A DNA stretch of 8,061 nt from NCBI GenBank assembly GCA_025455665.1, contig JALOMC010000095.1:1-8061 (forward strand). The letters run 5' to 3'. The position numbers and the translations under genes were made by a program. This DNA is from Chitinophagaceae bacterium. Its GTDB lineage: Bacteria > Bacteroidota > Bacteroidia > Chitinophagales > Chitinophagaceae. Positions within the stretch are counted from its first letter, which is position 1. Each line of letters starts with the position of its first letter. Below are positions 1 to 7,520 of this stretch, one piece after another. The notes beneath the pieces were generated by a model that did no database searches, was not told where the DNA came from, and saw only the letters and a program-made list of their open reading frames with translations.

Positions 1-3000
1 GTGCTTACCCGCAATGCCTACATTACTGTGTTTGGTCTGCCACAGGTAAACTTTGGGGCCAGTCCACGCTTCGGCTGTTTGCCGCTGCGGGTAGCGTTTG
101 CCGACAGCAGTGTGCCTAGCACCGGTAGTATTGTCGACTGGCGCTGGGATTTTGGCGACGGCACCCTCGGCAGTGGCCGCAACCCGGTACATACCTATGG
201 CAATCCCGGTAGTTTTCGCATTTCGCTCACTGTGCGTACCGATCAGGGTTGTAGCAGCACATTTTCTATCGATAATTACGTGACCGTAGGCGATTCGCTG
301 GAGGCCCGCTACAACGTAAGTGTACCGGCAGCTTGCGTAGTGCCGGTGAGTGTAAGGTTTACCGATGCCAGTATTGGTACTAACATCGTCAGCTGGCAAT
401 GGCTGTTTGGCGATGGGGGTAGTAGCAACGCCCGCAATCCTACTCACCTGTACACCACGCCTGGCACCTACGATGTGCGGCTGGTAGTGCGCAATGCCGG
501 CGGCTGTACCGATACGCTGCTGCAGCCTGCCATAGTCACCGTTGGCAGTCCCACGGCATCATTCCGCCTGCCGTCAGGTCCGTTTTGTACAGGCCGGCCG
601 GTCGTTATTCAAAACACCAGTACTCCATTTCCCACATTCGATAGCAGCGTATGGACCTTTAGCGATGGGGTAGTGCTGCGCCAGTTTGATGCAGCCCGCA
701 CCTTTGCCACCGGCGGGGTCTACAATTTTTCGCTGCGGGTTTGGAAAAATGGTTGTAGCGATGTGGCTACCGGTTCTATCACCGTGCTTGACAGACCGGT
801 ACCTACTGTTACAATTACGCCGCCGGTCAGCTGCCAGTTGCCGCACACAGTCAGCTTTGCCAACACCACACCCAACAGCACGGTGTTGCTATGGGACTTT
901 GGCAATGGCCAAACCAGCACGCAGCAAGCACCCACGCATACTTACAATCAGTTTGGCAGCTACAACATTACCATGATAGTGCAGCACAACAACGGCTGCC
1001 TTGATACCTTGGTGCGTAGTGCTGGTGTTATTGTAAGTGCGCCCAGCATTACGGCTATCAGTGGGTTGCCTTACGACAACTGTTCGCCTTATGCTACCAC
1101 ATTTGTGCCTACGGTAGTCACCAACGATTCGGTAGTAAGCTGGGCCTGGGATTTTGGTGATGGTACTACTTCTAACCTCCGCACTCCCTTCAAATCGTTT
1201 ACCACTACTGGTTCTTATACGGTACGTCTTACCATTACTACCACAGCAGGATGCACAGCCACCTTTAGCTCTACGGTACGTTTGAGCGATCGACCAACCG
1301 CTGGCTTTACAGCGACACCACGCATCACCTGCCCTGCTGCCGATGTCAACTTTACCGATACAAGTCGCGGCACGGTTACCCGCTGGCAATGGCTATTTGG
1401 CGATGGTGGTAGTTCGAGTGCCCGCAATCCTGTATATCAATACAACGATACGGGCTGGATGCGGGTAACGCTCATTGTATCAAACAACAATTGTAGTGAC
1501 ACGCTCAGCTTGGATAGTTTCATTTACGTCAATCCTCCCATTGCCCGCTTTACCGATTCATTTAGCTGTACTAACAAGCTCGAAAGGTTTTTCACCAACA
1601 CCAGTATCGGTGCGCTTACCTGGCAATGGTATTTCGGCGATGGCGATTCATCTTCGGTGTTCAGCCCGAGTCATCGGTATGCAGCATCGGGCAACTACAC
1701 CGTGCGGCTGGTGGTAGCCGATACGGTTTGCCGGCATGAGGCCAGCCGGGTAGTGCGCATAATAGATGAAGAAGCGAATGTGGAAATGACCAATTTGGGG
1801 CAGTGCCGCCTTAGTGAAGTGCGTTTTGTAGCACGGGGGCCCCGCACCAATCCGGCGTTCATCAGCAATTACCAATGGATCATTGATGGCGGCGCCACTG
1901 TCAATACGACGGTTAATTTTATTGACCGGATTTATACCGACACGGCTACGGTTACCGTGCAATTGGTCATTACAGATTTGAATGGCTGCCTCGATACAAC
2001 CATTCAAACATTCCGGATCAGCAACGTAGGCACCATCCTGAACTTTGGACCCGTGCAGCAGGATGTATGTGCCGGCAGCCTGGTGAGCTTTAGTGATTCG
2101 ACGCGGTTTGATGCCAGCAACCGGGTGCTGCGATGGGAGTGGAGCTTTGGCCGCGGAGGACCCGATTCGATATTCACGTCGGGGCCTTTTGGTGCCGTGT
2201 ATGACAGTGCCGGTACTTACGATGTACGCCTGACTGTGCAGGATTCGCTTGGGTGCCGCTACAGTCTCACACGGCCGGCGGCAGTAATAGTGCATGATGT
2301 GGCTGCGGGTTTTGTAGCCAGCGATACGCTGGTGTGTATCAACACCCCTATCACGTTTACCAATCAGTCCACTGCAAGCGGCAGTAATTCTCCATTGCTC
2401 ACTTACCAGTGGCAGTTTGGCAACGGGCAAACAGCCACCACTGCCAACGCCAGTGTGGCGTATGCTGCAGAGGGGGTATACGATGTTCGCTTGGTGGCTG
2501 CAGATCCTTTTGGCTGTACCGATACTTTGCTTCGCCCGCAGTACATAACCGTGGCCAATGCCCGGGCGCAGTTCGCCATGACGGATTCATTCAGTACATG
2601 TCCGCCACTACTGGTTACGTTTACCAATACCTCCATTAATAATCGCCAGAACTTTTGGGATTTTGGCAATGGTAATAATAGCATTGTTGTCAATCCATCG
2701 CACACCTTTACGCAGCCCGGTACTTTCAATGTAAAGTTACGGGTGGTGGGCAATGGCGGCTGCACCGATTCGCTGACGCGACAAGTACAAATTCGCGGCC
2801 CGCAGGGCAGCTTTAGCTATGCGCCATTAGTGGGTTGTCCGCCTTTGTTGGTCAATTTCACGAGCACCGCTGTCAATACGCAATTTTATACCTGGGATTA
2901 TAGTGACGGCTTAAGCGATATCACCGCCAGTGCTACCGCCACGCATCCGTATACGGTGCCAGGCAATTATGTGCCCCGACTGATTTTGGAAGATGGCCTG

Positions 3001-4551
3001 GGTTGCAAAGTGCCGATTCAGGGTCTGGACACCATCAGGGTACTGGGTGCCAAGGCATTGATAAAATCGGTTGTCCAAAATACCTTCTGCGATTCGGCTA
3101 CCATTGCTTTTACCGATTCCTCTATTACGAACGATGTGGTGGTGCGCTACCGCTGGAGTTTTGGTGATGGCGATACAACCAATGCCCGAAACCCGGTGCA
3201 TGTGTATACTTCGCCGGGTCGTTACCGGGTTACGTTTGAGGTATGGACGGCTACCAATTGCTATGCGATTGATACTTTGGATGTGCCGGTTATTATTGCT
3301 GCATCGCCGCAGCTTGATTTTGTTTACGATTCAGCTGTCTGCATTCCGGCGATCGTGCAGTTTACGGGCGTCTGGCAAAATCCTGATACCACTGTGAATG
3401 CATACCGATGGGATTTTGGCAATGGCCAATCGAGTACCAGCCTGGTGCCGTCACCCATTAGTTACAATGCACCAGCCACGCTTAATATTCGCTTTTCGGC
3501 AATTAACAACTACGGTTGTACCGGCGAAATAGTGAAGCCACTCATAGTGAACGACACGCCGCGGGTAAGTGCCGATCCGAATGCATTTATTTGCCTTGGA
3601 CAGGCTGCTACGCTGCGGGCAGGCGGCGCCCTTACCTACCAATGGGATGCCGATGCTACCCTTAGCTGTACAAACTGTGCCACACCGGCGGCAAGGCCAT
3701 CGCAAAATCGTATTTACCGGGTGACGGGTACAGACGTCAACGGCTGCCAGTCGAGCGATACTGTGTTGATAAGAGTGAAACTACCCGGCAACCTCACGGT
3801 AGGCCTGGGCGATACCATCTGCGTGGGCGAAACCGTACAGCTGAGGGCAGCCGGCTATGAGCTGTTTAGCTGGTCACCGGCTGCTTCGCTTAACAATGCC
3901 AGAATTGCCAACCCGCTGGCCCGACCCACCAGCACTACCAATTATGTGGTCACTGGTACCGATTCGCTGGGTTGTTTTACCGACACTGCTATTATTCCGG
4001 TGATTGTGTACCCCATTCCGCAAATTGATATTGCAGAGTCCATCATCAAAGGTATTCAGGGCTCATCGGTGCCGCTGCGCATCATCGGCTCGCCCGATAT
4101 TACCCGTTATTTGTGGTCGCCGGCCACCGATCTCAGCTGCATTACCTGCCCCGAGCCTACTGCGCAGATTAACCGGCGTATTACCTATACCCTCACCGCT
4201 ACCAATAATGGCGGCTGTGTATCGCAGGACAATGTGCGGGTAGAGCCTTTTTGTACAGGCTCGACCGTCTTTTTGCCCAATACATTTTCGCCCAATGGCG
4301 ATGGCAACAACGATGTGTTTTACCCCCGTGGGGTAGGTGATATCAGCATCAAGAGCATCCGCATATTCAACCGATGGGGCGAGCTGATGTACGAGCGGAA
4401 AGACTTTAAGATAAACGACCCCACAGCAGGATGGAACGGTACCTATAAAGGCGCTGCGCTAACGCCAGACGTATATGTGTATGTAGCCGAAGTGCAGTGT
4501 GGCAATAATGAGCTGTACAGCATGAAAGGCAATGTGACCTTGCTAAAATAA
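1..4551 (+). CDS. Giant PKD-repeat surface adhesin with T9SS type B C-terminal domain (5'-truncated)
   Basis: The frame is open from the first base and begins inside the last strand of an earlier PKD repeat. The GTG at position 1 is therefore an internal codon, and the signal peptide lies upstream. The visible 1516 residues hold 14 PKD-type repeats of about 80 aa. Their WxFGDG/WxFGNG cores fall near residues 47, 132, 218, 298, 381, 462, 541, 626, 712, 804, 886, 965, 1052 and 1137. Three Ig-like modules follow (about 1187-1259, 1262-1338, 1341-1418); the first and third carry CxxC pairs at 1223-1226 and 1380-1383. The last ~95 residues (1422-1516) are a CHU_C / gliding-motility-associated domain, with TFSPNGDGNND starting at 1428 and NRWGE at 1457. 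In this family that domain is the type B signal for export through the type IX system to the cell surface. Likely role: long adhesin or gliding/attachment filament; its ligand is unknown. A PorP/SprF partner follows directly. Confidence 0.95.
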   Translation: MLTRNAYITVFGLPQVNFGASPRFGCLPLRVAFADSSVPSTGSIVDWRWDFGDGTLGSGRNPVHTYGNPGSFRISLTVRTDQGCSSTFSIDNYVTVGDSLEARYNVSVPAACVVPVSVRFTDASIGTNIVSWQWLFGDGGSSNARNPTHLYTTPGTYDVRLVVRNAGGCTDTLLQPAIVTVGSPTASFRLPSGPFCTGRPVVIQNTSTPFPTFDSSVWTFSDGVVLRQFDAARTFATGGVYNFSLRVWKNGCSDVATGSITVLDRPVPTVTITPPVSCQLPHTVSFANTTPNSTVLLWDFGNGQTSTQQAPTHTYNQFGSYNITMIVQHNNGCLDTLVRSAGVIVSAPSITAISGLPYDNCSPYATTFVPTVVTNDSVVSWAWDFGDGTTSNLRTPFKSFTTTGSYTVRLTITTTAGCTATFSSTVRLSDRPTAGFTATPRITCPAADVNFTDTSRGTVTRWQWLFGDGGSSSARNPVYQYNDTGWMRVTLIVSNNNCSDTLSLDSFIYVNPPIARFTDSFSCTNKLERFFTNTSIGALTWQWYFGDGDSSSVFSPSHRYAASGNYTVRLVVADTVCRHEASRVVRIIDEEANVEMTNLGQCRLSEVRFVARGPRTNPAFISNYQWIIDGGATVNTTVNFIDRIYTDTATVTVQLVITDLNGCLDTTIQTFRISNVGTILNFGPVQQDVCAGSLVSFSDSTRFDASNRVLRWEWSFGRGGPDSIFTSGPFGAVYDSAGTYDVRLTVQDSLGCRYSLTRPAAVIVHDVAAGFVASDTLVCINTPITFTNQSTASGSNSPLLTYQWQFGNGQTATTANASVAYAAEGVYDVRLVAADPFGCTDTLLRPQYITVANARAQFAMTDSFSTCPPLLVTFTNTSINNRQNFWDFGNGNNSIVVNPSHTFTQPGTFNVKLRVVGNGGCTDSLTRQVQIRGPQGSFSYAPLVGCPPLLVNFTSTAVNTQFYTWDYSDGLSDITASATATHPYTVPGNYVPRLILEDGLGCKVPIQGLDTIRVLGAKALIKSVVQNTFCDSATIAFTDSSITNDVVVRYRWSFGDGDTTNARNPVHVYTSPGRYRVTFEVWTATNCYAIDTLDVPVIIAASPQLDFVYDSAVCIPAIVQFTGVWQNPDTTVNAYRWDFGNGQSSTSLVPSPISYNAPATLNIRFSAINNYGCTGEIVKPLIVNDTPRVSADPNAFICLGQAATLRAGGALTYQWDADATLSCTNCATPAARPSQNRIYRVTGTDVNGCQSSDTVLIRVKLPGNLTVGLGDTICVGETVQLRAAGYELFSWSPAASLNNARIANPLARPTSTTNYVVTGTDSLGCFTDTAIIPVIVYPIPQIDIAESIIKGIQGSSVPLRIIGSPDITRYLWSPATDLSCITCPEPTAQINRRITYTLTATNNGGCVSQDNVRVEPFCTGSTVFLPNTFSPNGDGNNDVFYPRGVGDISIKSIRIFNRWGELMYERKDFKINDPTAGWNGTYKGAALTPDVYVYVAEVQCGNNELYSMKGNVTLLK
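37..3552 (+). repeat. Array of 14 PKD-domain coding repeats
   Basis: About 14 tandem modules of roughly 240 nt each encode the beta-sandwich repeats of the adhesin. Each has an early C-x-P-type strand, a central W-x-F-G-D/N-G core, a G-x-Y/F strand and a late G/N-C turn. Most are divergent in DNA, but short stretches stay close: 391-441 and 1381-1431 (repeats 2 and 6) match at about 43 of 51 positions by eye. Repeats 4, 10, 11 and 14 carry FGNG instead of FGDG. Repeat 8 (near residue 626) has a degenerate IIDGG core, and repeat 9 has FGRGG. Confidence 0.85.
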
Positions 4552-4579
4552 CAGCGGAACAGAACCAGTGAACGAACCG

Positions 4580-5626
4580 ATGCAACCAAGAAAAGGAATA
4601 TTCAACTTACTGCTGCTACTGCTGGCCTTGCCGGCAGGCTTGTGCAGTCAGGATATCCATTTCTCGCAGTTTATGGAAACGCCATTGTGGCGAAACCCCT
4701 CGCTGGCTGGTATTTTTCAGGGCGATTTCAGAGCCCAGGGGGTGTACCGCACACAGTGGGGCAGTGTTACGGTGCCGTATCGCACCGGCTCGTTCAATAC
4801 TGAATACAAGATGCCGGTAAACGCCAGGCGAGGCGGCAATGATTTTTTGACCATTGGCGCCCAGATTACCTATGATATGGCTGGTTCTACCAATTTCAAA
4901 ACAATACATGTATTGCCGGCCATCAACTACCACAAATCACTGAGCGGCAATCGAAATACTTATCTGTCGCTGGGCTTTATGGGAGGCTTTGTGCAGCGTT
5001 CTATCGATCGGTCAAAAATTTCTACCAACAGCCAGTTTGATGGTTCAGGCTATAATCCGATGCTGGATATCAATGAGTCGCTGGTCAATTATAATCGCAG
5101 CTATGGCGATGCCTCAGTAGGCTTATCGTTCAACACTGCTCTGAGCGAAGATCAGTACGACAATATGTTTGTGGGCGTTGCCTACCATCACTTCAACAGG
5201 CCTTCCAACTCATTTTACCGAAATCCTGGTATCGAACTGAATCCCAAGTGGGTGTATTCTGCAGGGGTGCGGTTTGGTATTACCGAACTTGCCTATCTCA
5301 CGTTGCTGGGCGATTATAGCAAGCAGGGTGTGTACAACGAAGTGCTATTTGGCGGCATGGTGGGCCACTCCATTGGCGGTGCTGCCTTTACCGAGTCTGC
5401 TCAAAACCTGCATGTAGGTGCCTTTATCCGTTGGCGAGATGCGATCATTCCGGTGCTCAAACTTGATTTGCATCCTTTCTCTATTGCATTCAGCTACGAT
5501 ATCAATACCTCACAGCTGCGCACTGCCAGCAAGGGCCGTGGCGGGTTTGAACTATCCATTACCTACCAGCGGTTTTTCGATCGGGACAACAGCACTAAAA
5601 ATGCGGTACTTTGCCCGCGGTTTTAA
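4580..5626 (+). CDS. PorP/SprF-family type IX secretion outer-membrane protein
   Basis: I place the start at the ATG at 4580 (348 aa). A GTG at 4568 is in frame and would add four residues; neither start has a clear ribosome binding site. From the ATG, residues 1-23 form a signal peptide (MQPRKG, a leucine-rich core, then LCS), with mature protein likely beginning at QDIHFSQF. That opening, followed by a NPSLAGIF stretch and a YRTQWGS stretch, is the typical N-terminus of the PorP/SprF family (usually 300-350 aa). The rest is glycine- and aromatic-rich with alternating hydrophobic strands, as in an outer-membrane beta-barrel. Known for the family: SprF is needed for secretion of SprB, and SprF-like proteins are often encoded beside type B T9SS substrates. 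Inference: this is the dedicated export or anchoring partner of the adhesin ending 28 nt upstream. It is less likely to be the core PorP, which normally sits elsewhere. Confidence 0.92.
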   Translation: MQPRKGIFNLLLLLLALPAGLCSQDIHFSQFMETPLWRNPSLAGIFQGDFRAQGVYRTQWGSVTVPYRTGSFNTEYKMPVNARRGGNDFLTIGAQITYDMAGSTNFKTIHVLPAINYHKSLSGNRNTYLSLGFMGGFVQRSIDRSKISTNSQFDGSGYNPMLDINESLVNYNRSYGDASVGLSFNTALSEDQYDNMFVGVAYHHFNRPSNSFYRNPGIELNPKWVYSAGVRFGITELAYLTLLGDYSKQGVYNEVLFGGMVGHSIGGAAFTESAQNLHVGAFIRWRDAIIPVLKLDLHPFSIAFSYDINTSQLRTASKGRGGFELSITYQRFFDRDNSTKNAVLCPRF

Positions 5627-5637
5627 GTGGCTTCTGC

Positions 5638-7227
5638 ATGTATACACAGGCTCATTATTCACGATTGTTTTGGTGGCTGCTGGCGGCTTATGCGGCAGTG
5701 AACCTGGCGTGGCTGGGTGCCGCACCTGTGTACATACTGGATGAAGCTAAAAATGCGCAATGTGCCCGTGAAATGTGGGAAGCGGGCAACTGGGTGGTGC
5801 CTACCTTCAATGGCGAGTTGCGAACCGATAAGCCAGCCTTGCATTATTGGTTCATGCAGCTTAGCTACACGCTGTTTGGTGTGGGTGCTTGGCAAGCCCG
5901 CCTTTTCAGTGCTATCATGGGCATTGGCACTATTCTCACTAGTTTTTGGTTTGTGCGCCGGCTGGCCAATGCCGGCTGGGCCTTTTTTACAGCGCTGGTA
6001 CTGGCGTTGTCTACGCATTTTGTATTTGAGTTCAGGCTGGCTGTGCCCGATCCCTATTTAATTTTTTTTACTACCCTTGGCATTTTTGCGGGCTACACAT
6101 ACCTGCAAGAGCAAACGTTGAATTGGCTGCTACTGGCGGCAGCGGCTTTGGCGCTGGCTACCTTGGCCAAAGGGCCGGTGGCATTGGGATTGCCGGGTAT
6201 TTGCCTGCTGGTGGTGGTGCTGTGGCAGCGGCATTGGTTCGTGTTTTCCGATTGGCGTCTGCTGGCAGCGGCGCTGCTGTACGCGGCCATTGCAGTGCCC
6301 TGGTATTGGTTGGTGCATCGGGCTACCGATGGGGCATTTACCCGCGGCTTTTTTCTGGAGCACAATATCGGCCGGTTTAGTGCCGAAATGGAAGGGCATG
6401 GCGGGCCTTTCATCATTACCCCGCTCATAGTGCTGGTGGGGATGCTGCCATTTAGTACCCTGTTGGTGGTACTGGTGCAGCAGCTGCGCCGGCACCGCGT
6501 GGTACCGCTGGCACAGTTGGGGTTGGTTGTGTCCTTGGTCTACATCGCATTTTTTTCGGTTAGTAGTACAAAGTTGCCCAACTATCCAATGCCTTGTTAC
6601 GCTTTTGTAGCTGTGCTGTTGGGCTGGCTACTGCATCAGTTGCTGGATGCGGGCCGCCCGTGGCCGGCGTATGTGTGGGGCCTACAGTTGGTGCTGGGCT
6701 TGCTGCTAGGCATTGGTGCATACATAGCGCTGGCGCAAAACAAGGACGTGGCAGCATGGCGATGGTTGGCGCTTGGGCTGCTTATATGGCCATTGGGTAC
6801 TGCCATGGCCTGGTGGGTAGCACGGCGGCATGGGGCACGGACAGCCTTGGCATGGGTGGCTGGTGCATGGCTCTTGTTCAATGTCTACTTTGTAGCAATG
6901 GCCTACCCGCAATTGTATCAGCAAAACCCGGTGACAGCTTCGGTTGGCATATGGCAAAAGCCGGACATTCGCTTACTGGCCTACAAGCAATTCAATCCGG
7001 CATTTTTATTCAACAATACTGCCAAGGGGCAGCGGGTGCATACGTGTGCCGATACTGCTTCGCTTCGGCAAGCGTTGCAGGCAGCCGGCGACAGGCCGGT
7101 GGTGCTCATCACCCGGCAGCAGTACCTGCCCGAGCTGCAAGGGCTGCCCTGGCAACCGCGGTTCAGCCGGCAGGACCTTTTTGAGCTGCCTACCACGGTG
7201 TTGCTGCTGCCAAAGCCTACTCGCTAA
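5638..7227 (+). CDS. ArnT/PMT-like (GT39, GT-C fold) integral membrane glycosyltransferase
   Basis: The ATG at 5638, 11 nt after the PorP/SprF stop, gives 529 aa. A TTG at 5611 is in frame but would overlap the upstream gene. The first membrane helix is about residues 10-29. The first periplasmic loop carries the acidic D35-E36 typical of the GT-C catalytic region, then TDKPALHYW (63-71), matching the family KPPLxYW motif. Further family signatures are R133 with PDPYL (137-141), LAKGPVALG (176-184) and SSTKLPNYPMP (309-319). About 12 hydrophobic segments are followed by a soluble C-terminal tail of about 90 residues, probably periplasmic. The family moves a sugar from a polyprenyl-phosphate carrier to an acceptor on the outer face of the inner membrane: lipid A for ArnT, Ser/Thr of proteins for PMT. 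Donor and acceptor cannot be read from this sequence. Its position suggests co-transcription with the adhesin and PorP/SprF genes, hence a possible role in glycosylating surface material. Confidence 0.9.
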   Translation: MYTQAHYSRLFWWLLAAYAAVNLAWLGAAPVYILDEAKNAQCAREMWEAGNWVVPTFNGELRTDKPALHYWFMQLSYTLFGVGAWQARLFSAIMGIGTILTSFWFVRRLANAGWAFFTALVLALSTHFVFEFRLAVPDPYLIFFTTLGIFAGYTYLQEQTLNWLLLAAAALALATLAKGPVALGLPGICLLVVVLWQRHWFVFSDWRLLAAALLYAAIAVPWYWLVHRATDGAFTRGFFLEHNIGRFSAEMEGHGGPFIITPLIVLVGMLPFSTLLVVLVQQLRRHRVVPLAQLGLVVSLVYIAFFSVSSTKLPNYPMPCYAFVAVLLGWLLHQLLDAGRPWPAYVWGLQLVLGLLLGIGAYIALAQNKDVAAWRWLALGLLIWPLGTAMAWWVARRHGARTALAWVAGAWLLFNVYFVAMAYPQLYQQNPVTASVGIWQKPDIRLLAYKQFNPAFLFNNTAKGQRVHTCADTASLRQALQAAGDRPVVLITRQQYLPELQGLPWQPRFSRQDLFELPTTVLLLPKPTR

Positions 7228-7234
7228 ATTTGAT

Positions 7235-7264
7235 TTTGCTCGTATTTCTAAATGGCTATTTTTG
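7235..7264 (+). promoter_or_regulatory. Bacteroidota-type promoter for tRNA-Ser
   Basis: TTTG at 7235-7238 and TATTTTTG at 7257-7264 are separated by 18 nt. They match the Bacteroidota primary sigma pattern (TTTG about 19 nt before TAnnTTTG). A transcript from here would begin near 7270 and carry a short leader before the tRNA at 7290. Prediction only. Confidence 0.5.
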
Positions 7265-7289
7265 CTGCCCCTTAAAGGGAATTTCGGCC

Positions 7290-7380
7290 GGTGAGGTGGA
7301 TGAGTGGCTGAAATCAACGGTTTGCTAAACCGTCGTACGGGTGATAACCTGTACCGAGGGTTCGAATCCCTCCCTCACCG
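7290..7380 (+). tRNA. tRNA-Ser(GCU)
   Basis: A complete class II cloverleaf can be drawn. The acceptor stem is GGTGAGG (7290-7296) with CCTCACC (7373-7379), and the discriminator is G at 7380. The D-stem is GAT (7299-7301) with ATC (7313-7315). The anticodon stem is ACGGT (7317-7321) with ACCGT (7329-7333), around loop TTGCTAA with anticodon GCT at 7324-7326. The long variable arm pairs GTACGGG with CCTGTAC (one G-T pair). The T-stem is GAGGG/CCCTC around TTCGAAT (7361-7367). The long variable arm and GCT anticodon identify a serine tRNA reading AGC and AGU. CCA is not encoded, so it must be added after transcription. Confidence 0.97.
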
Positions 7381-7381
7381 C

Positions 7382-7389
7382 TAAATTTG
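7382..7389 (+). promoter_or_regulatory. Possible -7 element downstream of tRNA-Ser
   Basis: TAAATTTG fits TAnnTTTG, but the only upstream -33 candidate is an imperfect TTCG inside the tRNA T-loop (7361-7364), 17 nt away. If used, it would drive the four-helix-bundle gene with a leader of about 125 nt. Weak candidate. Confidence 0.2.
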
Positions 7390-7468
7390 CTTGCGATCGA
7401 AGCAGTAGTCATACAACCTCGGTTGCAAACATGGAGATGGAATAATGGTTTGGCCGGTGCCGGTACGC

Positions 7469-7490
7469 CCCAAAATAGTCGTATTTTGGG
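7469..7490. promoter_or_regulatory. Perfect 9-bp hairpin upstream of the four-helix-bundle gene
   Basis: CCCAAAATA (7469-7477) pairs completely with TATTTTGGG (7482-7490) around a GTCG loop. It ends 30 nt before the ATG at 7521. No T-run follows, so it does not look like an intrinsic terminator. It could be an operator or a leader RNA hairpin. The rest of 7381-7520 shows only a weak 5-bp inverted repeat just after the tRNA (7388-7404). Confidence 0.45.
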
Positions 7491-7520
7491 TAGTGCAAAG
7501 GCCCATAATCCGACACACGC

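Larger units (their letters stand above)
7222..7389. repeat. 11-nt direct repeat bracketing tRNA-Ser
   Basis: CGCTAAATTTG occurs at 7222-7232, across the stop codon of the glycosyltransferase gene, and again at 7379-7389, starting on the last two bases of the tRNA. The match is perfect for 11 nt and fails on both sides. The two copies lie 157 nt apart and enclose the tRNA and its promoter. This could be the footprint of an old duplication or insertion, or two independent promoter-like TAAATTTG sequences. Confidence 0.45.

Noticed and set aside
1..3. GTG as a start codon of the adhesin
   Set aside because: It falls inside the terminal strand of a previous PKD repeat, with no signal peptide; the gene is cut by the window edge.
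1648..2430. Minus-strand open frame of 260 codons inside the adhesin gene
   Set aside because: It is antisense to a clear PKD array; its composition is low in hydrophobic periodicity and rich in His, Arg and Cys, as expected of a shadow frame.
4580..4660. Lipoprotein signal in the PorP/SprF protein
   Set aside because: The cysteine is preceded by A-G-L, and Leu at -1 does not fit a lipobox; a standard signal peptide cut near LCS fits better.
6130..6495. Minus-strand open frame inside the glycosyltransferase gene
   Set aside because: It is His/Gln/Pro-rich, antisense to transmembrane coding sequence, with no family resemblance.
7268..7279. Terminator hairpin after the glycosyltransferase gene (CCCCTTAAAGGG)
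   Set aside because: It is only a 4-bp stem without a T-run, and it lies between the predicted tRNA promoter and the tRNA.
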